64,000 nt of DNA from Isochrysis galbana. Lineage: Eukaryota; Haptophyta; Isochrysidales; Isochrysidaceae. Below, in pieces: positions 33,256 through 47,704 of this stretch. The notes below the pieces were generated by a model. It saw only the letters and a list, made by a program, of their open reading frames with translations, was not told the DNA's origin and did not search any database. The DNA is taken from positions 1,240,456 to 1,304,455 of the forward strand of contig CM030944.1 in assembly GCA_018136815.1 (NCBI GenBank). Direction: 5' to 3'. A program made the position numbers and the translations under genes. The first letter of the stretch is position 1; the number at the start of each line of letters is the position of its first letter.

Positions 33256-33895
33256 GTGAGGGGAGATAAAAAGGCTAAGACGGGTCGCTCTGTGCCTGCG
33301 CAAGAAGTTTTCGGAAACAAAGATTTGACGAAAAACATATTATCTAAACTGTCTTATGCACCGCAGGTTGTTGGTGGAATCAATAGGGACCCATCATATT
33401 ACCGTTTTCTGTGGTTGAAAAAGCTCCTTTTGGAAAAAAAAATTGCCATACTTCTTTGAGTTTTTATCCTGCAAATACAAATTCAACATCTTGGCTAAAA
33501 GCCTTGACGCTGCATACAAAGTGACAGGACACCCAAATGGAGCTCATTACATTGAAAGCGCAAAGGAACTGTTAAAAAATCTACAGGAAGGTAGCATTGA
33601 CTTCAAGTCGATCGACGTATTGAACGAGTGGGCAATGGACCCGCACAAAACAACATTGATTTTTCTCTATAATCATATGGCTTCAAGCATATATATTTCT
33701 GACAATGAAAACATCTTACCTGACGTGAAGCGTATCATTGATGAAACCTTACCTTTCATGGTTGGATTGAACGCAAATTTGGAATTGGAACAAGATCTAT
33801 CCGCTGTACTTACTGATGCTGTGCAAACTGAGTTTCCATATGTAATTCCTGGGATATCGCAAGAATACGAACAGGTCCTAATCGAAGAAAGATGA
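33256..33895 (+). pseudogene. AT-rich orphan ORF broken by a frameshift at a poly-A run
   Basis: Two overlapping plus-strand frames join at an A9 run (about 33433-33441). The first (33256-33459) reads ...VFGNKDLTKNILSKLSY...YYRFLWLKKLLLEKK, and the second (33443-33895) reads ...FLSCKYKFNILAKSLDAAYKV to the stop. Loss or gain of one A would unite them into a protein of roughly 200 residues. Codon use is AT-rich (lysine AAA, isoleucine ATT), unlike the GC-rich neighbours. The N-terminal pattern loosely recalls F-box-like starts of algal or large-DNA-virus orphan proteins, but no family is recognised. Either a broken acquired gene or an assembly error at the homopolymer is possible. Confidence 0.55.
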
Positions 33896-33967
33896 AAAGG
33901 TCTTCAAGGCTCCCTTGGACATGCCTTCTCCCCTCGGGCCCCGCTCCTCGTCCAAACAGCTTTTTAT

Positions 33968-34122
33968 AACCCGTAACGAAACGCACGTACTGCGCGTGCG
34001 CGAGCCGCGCGAGGATCAATCCGGAGGCGTCTTCCTCCCCGCGCGCTTTCTTCTTTTTTCGCCGCGCGGACTCGCACCGCGGACTCGCCGCGCGGACTCA
34101 CCCCAGCGTTTCGTTACGGGTT
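33968..34122. mobile_element. Foldback/MITE-like element M2, 17-bp perfect inverted repeats
   Basis: AACCCGTAACGAAACGC at 33968-33984 and its exact complement GCGTTTCGTTACGGGTT at 34106-34122. TTAT flanks both ends and is a candidate 4-bp target duplication. The interior has short tandem gcgcggactc units and no ORF. Confidence 0.65.
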
Positions 34123-34195
34123 TTATCTAGCCGACGTTTATGACAAAAAAAAACTGGCACCGAATGAAGGCAAGGCGCCTCACTGCCACTGCCAC

Positions 34196-34378
34196 CCTAG
34201 ATGGGAAATACGGTGCTGGGGCCTGCAAATACAGCCAAATACATATGTATTTGGCCTCTGGCCAAATACATTTCAAATACATTGGAGGCCTACAACCCAA
34301 GACACGCTTCAAATACAGCCAAATACATATGTATTTGGCCTCTGGCCAAATACGGTAAATACGTATTTCCCATCTAGG
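34196..34378. mobile_element. MITE-like element M3 built of ATACATATGTAT palindromes
   Basis: CCTAGATGGGAAATACG (34196-34212) and its exact complement CGTATTTCCCATCTAGG (34362-34378) bound 183 bp. Inside, a block of about 45 bp (caaatacagccaaatacata..., itself a palindrome around catatg) occurs twice. Flanks are the same 14 bp (actgccactgccac) on both sides; this may be a target duplication or a pre-existing CTGCCA microsatellite. Confidence 0.7.
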
Positions 34379-34886
34379 ACTGCCACTGCCACTGCAAATG
34401 GCGCTCGAGCTGAGTGAGAGCTGAGAGCTGAGCTCCACAACATCGATACACTTGACCAAGCTGATGAGGAAGGCGGTGCAACAACTACATGACTTGGCGC
34501 TGTGCGTGTACCTCATCTCGTGCCTGCAGTACCAGCGGTATCCTCAAGCCCGCCTGAGCTGCTCGACCATGGCTCCCCCTTCCCACTCTACTTACTTTCT
34601 ACGGCGTATGGGTGAGCCGTCGCTCCACTCGCCGCAGTCAGATAGAGCCCAAAATAGAGTAGATAATGAAGTAGCAGCCGACGGCCGCGGGACGAGGCCC
34701 TCCGCCCCCCCTCCCCCCCCCGCCCACGCTTCCCCCGCCTTCGGTCTCTCTTCCCTTTCTCTTCCCCTTCTCTCCTCTGTATTCTCTCCTCTTTCTCTCT
34801 CTTCCCTCTCCCTTCTCTTCTCTCTCTCCCCCTCCTCTTTCTTCCTCTCCTTTCGATCGCCTCTCCCTCGCTCGCCGCGGCTGCCG

Positions 34887-36839
34887 ATGGGTCGACCTCA
34901 CTCGCTCTGGTGGCTCACACTCGCCAGCCTCTCCTCCCTCGTCCTCGCCGCTCGCTGGCCCCAGACTCACGCGCGTCTCGCCGCTGCCCCACCGCTCGCC
35001 ACCTGCGTCCGCACAGCGGCCTCAGCGGCAAAGTTGCGGGGAGGTTGCCTGAGCGAGCCGAGTGGACGCTTCGCACAGCTGGCGGACTGGCACCCTGTCC
35101 TGCTTGCACTCCTTGGCACCTCGTTCGGATGGTTCATGACGGCACTCGGCGCGGCGGCTGTCGTGATTAAGAGGCTCGGACTGCCGGAGCATCTCTTCCG
35201 AAAGGCGAGCGAGCGAGAGGGAGGCGGCAGAAGAAGCGGAGTTGGGTTGGCTGTGTGGACGTGGGGGGGTCTAGAGTTTGGCTGCCCAATCGGCTGCTTC
35301 GAAAGGGGCGGATGGGGGCGGCCGGGTCTACTGTGACGACGGCCGTAGCACAATCGCTTCTCCTCTTTGCTCCCTCCTATCACACAGGTACTTGATTTCT
35401 TTCTGGGCGTCTCCGGTGGTGTCATGACCGCTGCGTCATATTGGTCTCTTCTCGCCCCGGCGCTCGAATTTGCAGAGCAGCAAGGGTGCGATGGACCTTT
35501 GCTCTAGTGTACGGGCGTCGCAGAAGTGACGGACTCACATGGATCTGCGTCAGCCCAGGGAGGGACTGCTCGCGCCTGGCATGTTTCGATCTTGCAGACA
35601 ATCCATTCGAGGCATTCCGCCCGCCCCGCCCCCCTTTCAAGACCTCATACCTTGCATCCCCTGCCTTAGGTGGGAGAACGGCTGGGCAGCTCTGCCCGTC
35701 ACCCTTGGATTCATTTCCGGTGGGGCACTGCTTCAACTCACTGATATGGCTATGCACCAGGTGAGCGCCACGTGCAGGCGCTCCTCAAGCACTATGCCCT
35801 CGAGCAGGCAAGCCACATCTCGGAACATGCAGCGGGTGGATCACCAGTGTCGTTCAGCATGCACGCAATCGTTCTGGCAATGCACGCGCCGGCTGCTTGT
35901 GCAACCGTCCATTCATAATCTGCTCCATCAGATGCACAGCGCTCTCGAAGATCTCTCATTGTACAAGTCAGTTGCCACTGCTGAGCCGGATGCTACGCGC
36001 TCCCAACGGCTGCGCCGCCTCCTCTTGCTCATCATCGCCATCACCATCCACAACTTTCCAGGTTCTTGCATTCCTGGCTTTTGTGTGGCTTCTCGGTCAA
36101 TGCGTGACGTCCTTGAGTCACCTTATTCCACTCATCCGGTCCTCACCCTCTGCTCCCCCCGCCAGAGGGTATGGCTGTCGGCGTCGCCTTTGGCGCTATC
36201 GGGTCTTCGCCCGGCGCCACTTTCGGCAAAGCAGTTTCTCTTGCTATTGGCATCGGGATCCAAAACTTCCCCGAGGGAATGGCAGTCTCAATGCCCCTCA
36301 TGCGCGAGGGGATCTCGCCACTGCAGGCAAGCCTCGTAGGCAATTGGTCCCGAAGACTGTGGGCGGTGTTAGTCCACTTTTGGTCTTGGCCATAGCGAGC
36401 TCCAAGACGACCGTGCGAGCGCTTTGAGGCTAGGATGCAACGGTCTTACTATGAAACCAACACTCTCACCTGCTTGTCCGATTTGCAGTCCTTTTGGTAC
36501 GGACAGCTATCAGGCATCGTCGAGCCCATTGGCGGGATGTTGGGCGCGGCTTTCGTGCACTATTGCAAACCAATGCTTCCCTTCACCATGTCCCTCGCTG
36601 CGGGGGCGATGATCTTCGTAGTTGCCGATTCACTCGTCCCGGAGATGCAGGTGGCCTACGAGTGGAGTTGCATGTAGCCCTCGGCTTGATCGCAAAGTCC
36701 TTGATGGGCTGCAGACGTCTGCTGTCTCTCATTCACTGCTCCTGCAATGTCTCAGGCACATGGTAACAAGGTTCTTGCAATGCAAGGCTTGATGCTTGGA
36801 TTTGTGTTTATGATGGTACTTGACGTGACCTTGGGGTGA
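34887..36839 (+). CDS. ZIP-family zinc/iron transporter (SLC39A11/ZupT-like), 7 exons
   Basis: Inferred CDS: join of 34887-35204, 35388-35485, 35670-35760, 35932-36061, 36166-36326, 36489-36650 and 36756-36839, giving 347 residues in one frame. Exon 1 starts with a hydrophobic signal (LWWLTLASLSSLVLAARW) and gives GTSFGWFMTALGAAAVV. Exon 2: LDFFLGVSGGVMTAASYWSL. Exon 3: LPVTLGFISGGALLQL. Exons 4-5 bring together the ZIP signature ITIHNFPEGMAVGVAFGA (metal-binding His, Asn, Pro, Glu) and a second IQNFPEGMAVSMPL. Exon 6: GGMLGAAFV...TMSLAAGAMIFVVADSLVPE. Exon 7: MLGFVFMMVLDVTLG. Eight membrane helices are expected. Introns 1 and 5 use GC donors and the other four GT. The short cytoplasmic loop in exon 4 starts at the least certain acceptor. 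Confidence 0.9.
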
Positions 36840-38388
36840 TTTGCTCGGTCATCGGCCTTCTTCAACATTTGGTGCAAGCCATTCCTCATCCGACCTGTCA
36901 TCCGGCGACTCCGGCGACTCCTACGACGCACACAAGTGCTTATAAGGGCTTGCGACACCGCCCGCACAGAACGTGCCTCTCGGCCGCTATTTTCGTTCCC
37001 TCACCCCCCTTAAATCGTGGCCGAGGTCCGTACTACGGGTGGTCTTGGTCGCCTCCTTCCTGCATCAATTGGTAGCAAACGGCACACAACCTCGCCAGGG
37101 CCTACACAAGGCCTGGCGTCGAATGCAGACCAACCACACTTAAACGTCTAGGTCCGAGTGGCATGGAGCCGTTTTGGCGTTTTGGCCGCTCATGCACGCG
37201 TCTACGTGCAAACAAAGAGCGCCCACATGTGACATGTGAAAGGCTTACTTGTCGGTCGTTGCTGCGCTCCATCACCAAGTAAGCCTTTCACATATTTTCT
37301 GTCGTGATAAAAATGGTGCAGTTCAATAGATTGTCAACTCAGTATCAATCCTCCTCACAAATATTGGGAAATATGTCTGTTGTGGTAAGGCGCGAGCTGA
37401 GCTGCTCCATGCACTCGCCGTTAGCCGCTTGCGTATCCGCTGGCCCATCCTGCATCCCAAACCTATGCACACTTAGCCGACGCACCTACATGATACGTCG
37501 TACAAGAGCTGCGAGCGACAAACAATGCAGACCATGATAGCAACAGCAGGCAAAGCCAAGGCCTCAATGCCAAATGGCATATGGGAGGATGGGGGTCCAG
37601 GACTAAAGGCACTGCGTGCGCCCTCCGTGTTGTCCGCGATGCTCCGCGCTCCGTGTGTGTGAACAGAGCTTGCAAGCTGCATTTTAGACTGCGTGTGGAA
37701 GGACCCCAGCAAACAAGAGCATAGGGGGTTCTCACAACCCTCCACCATAGTCTTCGTCCGAAAAGGTCGGGCCGCCACTCGCCTTCCCTCCTCATCCCCA
37801 CCCCCCGCCCACTCCGACCCGCGATTAGACGCCTTGGTGGCTCGCACACACAAGCCGAACTTTGGACGTTGCTCCCACGCGCCGCCGGCCCACGGCACCG
37901 CGGCCCCAATCAACGATGAGTCAAGTGCCCAAAGTGCCAAGTAGTACCGGCAAGTTAGAAGCCATCCAAGTTCGAGTGCCCGAGTAGCGTGCGCATGTAG
38001 TCGAGTGATGTTGAGCGTGCGGCGTCGCACATCACGAACCAAGGAGCAAAATAGTGGCCGCTGCTATTGCAGTTGGCGCTACAACTGCCATGGCGGTCAT
38101 GCAACGTCATGCGCAGCGCAGTGTCAAGCCATGGCAAGGACGCCCCGCAAAAGCGGCGGCAGCCGGAGTAACCACAGGCCACCGGATTACGATGAGGCAG
38201 CACGACGAGAAGAAAACCTGGTAGAACACCTAACGGCGTGAGCTTAGTAGCGAGGATGTGAATCGCTTGGGCAAACTAAGTGGCACACAGGCAACAACAT
38301 GTGACCGGAGGTATGAGAAGCCTAGTATTGACGCACGACAGATCGACGGAGGGTCCGTCCAGCATTCTCGCTCCGCACGTCTCGCATT
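36840..38388. other. Intergenic; one hairpin, weak ORFs
   Basis: A minus-strand frame at 38042-37473 and a plus-strand frame ending at about 38225 (KIVAAAIAVGATTAMAVMQRH) are open but match nothing I recognise and lack splice partners. They may be exons of an unrecognised gene. Confidence 0.35.
37234..37293. repeat. 18-bp perfect hairpin
   Basis: ATGTGAAAGGCTTACTTG (37234-37251) and its exact complement (37276-37293) are separated by 24 nt. It could be a small foldback element or a structured 3' RNA. Confidence 0.75.
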
Positions 38389-41195
38389 TCACCATCCCTC
38401 GTCCATCAACCCCGCTCTAAGCATTTGCTTGAGCATTCTCGCAGCCTCATCTCTCCTGCCTTCGGGCAACGGCGTGGCGGGACCACCGAGAACTGTAGCA
38501 ATCGGCTCGAAGGCCGAAAGTGCTGAACGCAGTGACGCCACGACCGAGGCATCGTTTATGTCAGCCAGCTCAGAAAGTACAGCATACCGTACGGAAAGCA
38601 CAGCATCCAGCACGCACACGTTTTGCGCCTCGGCAATCGCCCAGTCTGGGGTCCCCACCGCGCCCGCTGGCTGGGATTCGACGATGACCTCGAACTTCGC
38701 GGCGAGCATACGCAGAGTCTGACTCACCAAACGAGCGACGAGCAGAAGCAGTGCGCCCACAGGTAATGCCCGGCGCAGTTCGGTCACTAGCCGCGTACTC
38801 AAAGTTGCCACCAAATTCTCCGCGACCGCAAAAGCGGCAGTCAGCGCATTGCTCGCCCCACCCGGCGTAGTGACGCTGCTGTTGCTCGTCCGACGAGTAT
38901 TGACTGGACTGACAGTGCTGCTGGTGGCCGCCTCACCGCCCCGAGGTCCTGGTGCCGGCGTAGCGAGAGCGGCGCCCGCGCCGCCAGCGGCAGCTCCGAC
39001 GCTTTGGACTGCCGCGACGAGCTCGTCGCACCCTTGATAGAATTGCTCCAACACCTGTTGACGGAATCCATCGACGAGTGGAGCAAGGTGGGGAAGAAGA
39101 GCGGGGACACCGAGCTCAACGGCGGCGTCAGGTGGCATGGCGGGAAGGGGTACCGCCTCAGCGAGCCGTCCCACCCCGGAGAGGAGGGCCTCGAGAAGCC
39201 GCGGCAGATTGGAGGTTAGCGCCGAATTCAGCTGGGATGAGGAGGAGCATGTCTCGACTATCGCACGGCACAGCGCTGCGCTGAGCGGACTGTACAAGAG
39301 GCCGAGATCGCTGTCCGCCAAGGAGGCATTCGAAGCAATTGCCTTGGAAGCCGTGCGGTGGATGGCCAACGGTGCACCCTCGTCGGTCAGGGAGTAGGAG
39401 CCATCGACATCGGCTGGCTTCAAGCTGCTATTTGCCATAGTATCGGTCACTCCACCCAGACAAGCCCCCAATACTGGGTCGGCCTGCAAAGTCGCCACGT
39501 CTGCCTCTGGCCAACTTGCCACTAGGTCTTCCACAGATACCAATGGGCTAAAGTCCCCGGAGGTGGTACTAGACAGCTGTGCTCCAGCCTGGTCACCATT
39601 GATTTGCCCGCTGTGATCGATTCGTGTTGCACCAGCGGCATTGAATGTTGCTGGGTGTTGGACCAAGGAGGCAAAGAGGGTGTGGCTGAGCGGGTCGCGT
39701 TTGCGGCGTAGGACATGGGCGAGGAGCGCAAGACGCGAGGCGGACATGAGGAAGGAGGAGGCCACCGAATCAACCTAGGCACGAAAAGGGTGTGAAGAGT
39801 GGGAGCAAGGCGATGCAGAAGGCACGCGGGAAGGTGGTTAAGAAGCGGAGACCCGCAAGAATCGGCTTATGTAGCCAACCAAAAGATCACATCCCTTGCA
39901 AGGATTGTGAGCGCGGCACCTGCAGCCAAAGCGACTCGAGCCAACCTGCCTTCCCACCGCGTTCAGCGCGTGCACCCACATTCGTCAAGGCTGCAGTCGC
40001 AGTAGAATGGTGCTCCGAGGCAACATCATTCACTGCAGAGAGCACCTGGTAATGAATGGACGTCCCAGTGCGGTGGCAGGCGGAAAGTGAGCTTAGGAGC
40101 AAGGTGCGCAGCAGAAAGCGAGGATTTGCTGCAGCAGAAGGTGGCGGGAGAAGCAAACCCTTTCTCGGAGACATTTGAGATTGTAGAACACTTGCAGCGC
40201 TGTCCCGAGCGTGGTCTGGTTGAGCCCTGCGAGCAAAAGACAAGCATAGGAGAATCGAACGAAAGCCCTGTGCCCTCTCGAAGTGTTCGAAGGAGAGCCC
40301 AGCCCGCTTCTCAACGTGCTTGCAGGTGGACGCGGCTCGCACCTCTCAACCCGTCCTTGAGCATTGCTTCGGCCTGTCTGCGCACGGTAGCCCCGACCGA
40401 GCGGACAAACTGTGCTTCTCCATCAACCACCTCGATACCATCAAGCGACCCATCCGCAAGGAGCGACTCAGCCTCGACTACCGCCAACGCCGCCTGAGAA
40501 GAGGGTTGACTGGTGTGGGCACGGGCCGCAAGGCTTTCTCTAGGAGCCTGAACATGCCTCGACACATCACGACAGCCGGCGTGGCATGCTGCCGGCCGCG
40601 CTCGTTTGATATTTCGCTCACTCGCGGCATCCTTTACCTTGGGGAGTTCCGAGTTTGGAATCTCCGTACGCTTGGCGACTGGCATCCGTGCTCCACTCGC
40701 ACCCTCGGGCGTCGTGCTGCTCGCGCGTGCGCGCGCAGCGTCGACTGTCTCATGCAGCCTCTTTCCCAACTGCAGCAGCCGCTGCACTCTGCGCAGCAGC
40801 TCCGCGCACTGCTGCATCTGCCGGCGGCTCTCAACCTTGTGTCCTAGCTCTGCTGCTTTGCTGCACGTGGCAGCGCGCACGCGCCGGACTGAGGCGGCGA
40901 GTCGCTGGATGTGCTCGTGCGAGCGCGTAAGCTCAGCCTCGAGAGCGCGCACCGCGTCCACCTCCGTCAGCAGCTCGTCGTACCGGCTGGCCACCTCGGC
41001 GCCAAGCGTGGAGCCGACGAGGCTCTCGAGCCGTCCGAGCATCGCTCCCATCGGCTCCTCGCCTCCGCTGGCGAGGGCGGAGCCGACGAGTTCGTGCGCA
41101 TCGAGCGGCTCGAGCTCGGACAGCGTCGCGCACAGCCCCTCCGCGTCGATAGCGCCCAATGCCTCCAGCCGAGAGAGCAGCGCCGACGGGTCCAT
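38389..41195 (-). CDS. COG5: Conserved oligomeric Golgi complex subunit 5 (COG5), 5 or more exons
   Basis: COG5 belongs to the eight-subunit COG tether for retrograde vesicles at the Golgi. Inferred exons on minus: 41195-40638, 40493-40343, 40226 to about 40159, 40032-39920 and 39774-38389. Exon 1 (MDPSALLSRLEALGAIDAEG) carries the N-terminal coiled coil (RYDELLTEVDAVRALE..., LRRVQRLLQLGKRLHETV). Exon 2 (AALAVVEAESLL...LDGIEVVDGEAQFVR) and exon 3 (GLNQTTLGTALQVFYNLKCLRE) match the most conserved COG5 segments. Exon 5 starts with the LRRKRDPLSHTLFASL region and ends in the helical C-terminus (LLLLVARLVSQTLRMLAAKFEV...SVRYAVLSELADIN). S/T/A-rich insertions in exon 5 are lineage-specific. The frame across exons 3-4 is the least certain part. 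Confidence 0.8.
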
Positions 41196-41954
41196 CACCG
41201 CCGCCACCGCCCCGTCGGAGTTTTTTTTTCTGATGCCGCAGTCAATTTCAGGGTTGGCTGCGATGGGGAGATGAAGCGATGAAGCGCGGCGCCGCGCCCT
41301 CCCCCCTCGTCTGCTGACTTCACCGCCGAAGGCTGTCCCCTCACCCCTCATTCGCTGCCGAAGCGGCCGGTGACCAGTGAGTGCGTGCGTCAACTCGTAA
41401 GCTTGACAGGGTGCTCAAGGCATCTAACACTAACGAATGCATATCCGTTCAAGTTCAGTTCTCAGCTCCTCGTGTCGCAAGCGCAAGCGCGCAAGCGCAA
41501 GCCCCCGTGCCATCGAATGTCCCCTAGCCCTGGCGTCTGCCGATTGCCTATTGACCATCTGTGTAGGTCTACAATAAAACACAAACATGCCCAAAACAGA
41601 AAAGAGCAGTGGCAGCGGGAATACGTTCAGACTTCAAATCTCATCCGTCCGTTTCCATTTTAAAAACGCGGTTTTACTACTATCTATTATTTTATAACTC
41701 CCCATCCCCGTTGGCATTTCGATGCCGTTGCCGTTGCCATTGCAAATGGAGTATTTCTTGCATGTGATGATGGGGAGCTTAATACTTAATATACTAATAC
41801 GAGTATGAGTATGATGTATGAGTATAATAATAATGGTACCACGATATATTCCATAACATCCTTGCCAACCAACAACCGATGCCGATGCCGATGCTTCCTA
41901 AGTATAGTATAAATAAGTATAGACTTTATGTCCACATCTATCTACCACGACTCG
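41196..41954. other. Intergenic, AT-rich in part
   Basis: Upstream flank of COG5. From 41640 to 41940 it becomes AT-rich with short repeats (gccgttgccgttgcc, tatgagtatgatgtatgag, gccgatgccgatgc). No gene is seen. Confidence 0.5.
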
Positions 41955-42330
41955 CGACTAAGTTTATACTTGGTTGACCCATGTGGGGGCACGAGCCCTC
42001 CCCCCCCCCTTCCACTACTCCCCAACTAACATTGTAGTTGGTTGTTGGTTGCGATGGAGCGCGCCGGCGCGACTTCCCTCTCCTCCGGGCCACCCGGCCA
42101 CCCGACGACCGCCGAGGGCGGCCTCCCAGTACCCATGGACCATGGACCAGTCGCAGGGGAAGCGACGGCGACGGCGTCACCCTCGGAGGCCGAGCAAGTA
42201 AGTGCGTGCGACCCCGGTCGCGCCACGGGGGCCGTGGCCCCGGCCATACCACAAACAACAGCCATGCTGCCCCCCCCCCCCCCCCAAGGCGGGGGGCAGC
42301 AGCAGCAGTCTGCAGACCCTAACCAAACAG
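41955..42330 (+). repeat. Dispersed repeat R2, copy 2
   Basis: Inverted relative to 22550-22830. It starts with tatacttggttgacccatg and the G-run/C-run palindrome that also occurs at 1245-1290 and 20190-20220, and it continues through gcgccggcgcg, gaccgccgagggcggcc and ggccgtggccccggcc to a poly-C/GGGG hairpin (42270-42297). Confidence 0.7.
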
Positions 42331-42865
42331 CATCAGGCAGACACGACATTTGCATCGATAGTGAAGGCGAATAGCGAATAGTGAATAGTACCTCTACCTC
42401 TTACTAAAAGGGGCGTGGCATGAAGTCGAGCTTTCATACCTCAGCACTCCCATAATAGATAATAGGCGACCGCATGATTACACCGCCGTCACACCTAGAG
42501 CCGATACCACTTTCTGCTTGCTTATCAATCTCTGTCCCAGTGCCGTTATTTATAGACTGCAGACAGTGCTTTTGAGTTTGAAGGGCGTAGCGCGTAGCTG
42601 ACTAGCACTGATAGCAAAAGCCAGATTACCGAGGCTGGCGACCAGCCATGGCAGCCAGCGACAAGGGACAAGCCCTTTAGCATTTCCAGCACAGAGGAGA
42701 AGACGGCACATGCCACAACGCCACAACTGGTTGACATCCCACCACTCTTGCTGGCATCCATGACAGCCTCATTGCCCGGGCTATTGCAGTCACATTGCGC
42801 GACGCCTCCCACCGAGCCGCGTACTTCTTGAGAAGCATGGAAATTGGAGCTAGCTGGGCTGACTT
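42331..42865. other. Intergenic, 3' flank of sulfhydrylase gene
   Basis: No gene recognised. It presumably contains the 3' UTR of the minus-strand gene. Confidence 0.5.
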
Positions 42866-46482
<3,617 letters not shown>

Positions 46483-47704
46483 CTCCCTTCCCTCTCTCTC
46501 TCTCTCGGCTCTCTCTCTCTCTCTCTCTCTCTCTCCCCCCTCCCTCTCCCGGTGCCCCCCTTCTCTCTCCCTCCCTCTCTCCTCTTCTCTCTCTCCTTCT
46601 TCACCGTGCCGCCCCCCCTCCTCCCGTCCTGCCCTCTCTCTGCTCTCCTCTCTTCCCCCTCCCCCCCCCGCCCTCCTCCTCCCTCTCATCTCTCCCTCTC
46701 TTCCCTGATACGCGCGGGCGCCCCCAAGGTCTCCCCACTCCCCTCTCTCTCCCCCCTCTCTCCCCGCCGCCGCCCCCCCCCCCCCCTCCCTTGATTGAGC
46801 CACGAGTCCCCCCCCCCCCCCTCTCTCTCCCCTTCCGCCCCCGCCATCATCACGGGCTCACAACCTCCCAAAATAGTCCACGGAGCTTCGGCTCGATCTC
46901 CCCGGGGAGAGCCATAGTACTAGAGGAGAGACATTTCTGTACAGTCCCTAATCTGCCAGCTCTCCCCACAGCGCAAGCTGGCGCTCCTAGTGTTGTAGAA
47001 GACGCGCCGCAGCCGACCGAGAAGGGTGTGTCATCACATCTTCCAAGGGCCCAAATCCAGAATTGAAGGAATACAACCATGGAAAGTAAAGCGGTCCAGC
47101 CATGACTGGACGTCGCCGTCGTCGGCGCCCTCTCCTCACACCCCTCTCTCTCTCTCTCTCCTCGCGCGCCCACGCCTACGAAGTGAACTCTTTACTGCCG
47201 GGCCGAACCGGCGGCTCCTCGCCTGGGCGGGGGAAGCTGTGAGAAGAAAGACTGAAGGAACCGAGCGGAGGCAGCTGGTTCGGTGCTCCGGGGCACGCGG
47301 CCCCCCCTCCCCCTGCGGGTAGAGAGTAGAGAGTAGAGAGTAGAGAGAACAACGTCCTCATCATGGCTCTGGCTGCCCAAAGCCGAGGAGAGGGAGGAGA
47401 GAAAGCCCGTCTGGTGCGGGAAGGAGAGTCCGCGAGTGTATGCGAATAGAGAAGCCGAAAACTCAGACAAGAGAGGGATGTGCGCGGCCCCTCTCCTCGC
47501 CGCTTCTCATCGTCTCCGCCCCCCCCTCTCCCTTCCCCCCCTCCTTCTCACTCTCCTCTCCCTGCCCTCCTCTCTTCTCCTCCCACCCCCCACCCCACCC
47601 CCCACCCCCTCTCTAGAGTCTCCACTCCCCTCTCTCTCCCACTCTCTCTCCCCGCCGCCGCCGCCGCCTCCCCCCCCGCCGCCGCCTCCCCCCCTTTCGC
47701 CTCG
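46483..47704. promoter_or_regulatory. Shared upstream region of the divergent methionine genes
   Basis: 1.2 kb between the two inferred start codons. It is rich in CT/GA tracts (about 46490-46800 and 47505-47700) and has a tagagag repeat at 47321-47345. Long S/L/P and R/E frames in it are low complexity. It presumably carries both promoters and 5' UTRs. No transcription-factor site can be assigned. Confidence 0.5.

Noticed and set aside
32766..33338. Minus-strand ORF with LHRHPPFPP repeats (and PPPSIPPSS in another frame)
   Set aside because: Produced by a 27-bp minisatellite open in several frames; no start context, domain or conserved flank.
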